Source of the DNA: Epiperipatus broadwayi
Taxonomy: Eukaryota > Onychophora > Udeonychophora > Euonychophora > Peripatidae
NCBI GenBank assembly: GCA_028023455.1
Contig: JAQFVV010013351.1
Location: 80,001 to 144,000, forward strand
DNA: 64,000 nucleotides
Reading direction: 5' to 3'
A model generated the notes under the pieces. That model saw only the letters and a program-made list of their open reading frames with translations, did not search any database and had not been told where the DNA came from. Both the position numbers and the translations under genes were made by a program. Positions 63,432 through 64,000 of the stretch are shown here, one piece after another. Every line of letters begins with the position of its first letter. Position 1 is the first letter of the stretch.

Positions 63432-64000
63432 ATGTAAAAACAGTTTAATTAATCAGAGTGGAATTCAATAAAATAATGAGATATAAGACAATTAAAGAAA
63501 TTCAAGTGTACATTTTCTTCATGAGATAAACTATAAGCTTAAAAAAGCTCATTAATTAAAGATAGAGAGATAGTGATTTAAATTCTTGTATCCAGTATGG
63601 AGCCTTGATATGAAAAATTACCTGAGAGGATGGATGGGAGTACAATCCAATCAACTTTAGGGATTGAAACAATGAATGTCTCTGTATGAATTGGATCAAT
63701 AAGACTTCAATTGATTCTTGGAGCTTCATCTGTGCACATGGATATAAGTTAGAACACAATGTCTCCCATGACACAGGGTCTTCAAGTGCAGGCATCTGCC
63801 TTCCAAATGTGAGAAGAGTGAGCTAGGACTCTTACAGGGTGTATTGAACTACATTATTATTTATGTATGCCTTTGGGCCTTATTATATAAAATAATTGTA
63901 TATATGTAAATAGGCAAAATGCTATTAATTATCATTCATTATCTAAATATTAATTGTTTAGTGGTGATTTATTCTCTTGGGAAGTGCCCTCTTAGATCAA
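63432..64000. other. no gene seen; minus-strand ORF of unknown nature
   Basis: A minus-strand ORF (63795-63556) starts MPALEDPVSWETLCSNLY. It has no recognised domain and may be part of a transposon or a chance frame. Confidence 0.3.

Overview
The window reads as intergenic or intronic DNA of an animal, most likely an invertebrate with a very AT-rich, repeat-dense genome. The evidence is two intron-bounded exons encoding Ig-like domains, Penelope-like elements (PLEs) with GIY-YIG endonucleases, RTE-type LINEs, a Ty3/gypsy element with full-length LTRs, a piggyBac-type MITE and many (TA)n tracts. I could not pin the taxon. There is no complete host gene and no bacterial-style gene organisation.

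Host part: two symmetric phase 1-1 Ig-domain exons lie on the + strand at 7641-7928 and 29915-30208. They are probably parts of one multi-Ig surface-protein gene with an intron of about 22 kb filled with mobile DNA.

Layout: 1-1350 is a degenerate coiled-coil (gag-like) ORF on the minus strand. 7994-12394 is a head-to-head inverted pair of PLE copies starting about 65 bp after an Ig-exon donor site. 12735-14112 holds two palindromic elements with hammerhead-ribozyme (HHR) motifs. 15.5-22 kb is a LINE remnant, then an RTE-like LINE split by a second head-to-head PLE pair. 22-28.4 kb holds two copies of an unclassified repeat and a coiled-coil relic. 29.3-32.2 kb holds microsatellites around the second Ig exon. 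33948-47027 is a Ty3/gypsy element with unusually long LTRs (about 2.9 kb), one of which carries an HHR palindrome. 47.04-50.3 kb is a better-preserved RTE-like LINE. 50866-55162 is a large palindrome with a piggyBac-type MITE in one arm only. 57.6-59.5 kb is another coiled-coil relic. 59684-61031 is a palindromic tandem array of four type-I HHR units with a 417-bp period. The last 3 kb is simple and inverted repeat DNA.

Most notable: a family of self-cleaving-ribozyme repeats (animal-retrozyme-like) at four loci. One locus has intact catalytic cores in all four units, and one has a precise insertion with a 15-bp target duplication. They share the head-to-head inverted-dimer layout of the PLEs, which suggests a shared mobilisation route. 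Every transposon ORF seen is interrupted by stops or frameshifts, so nothing here looks autonomous as written.
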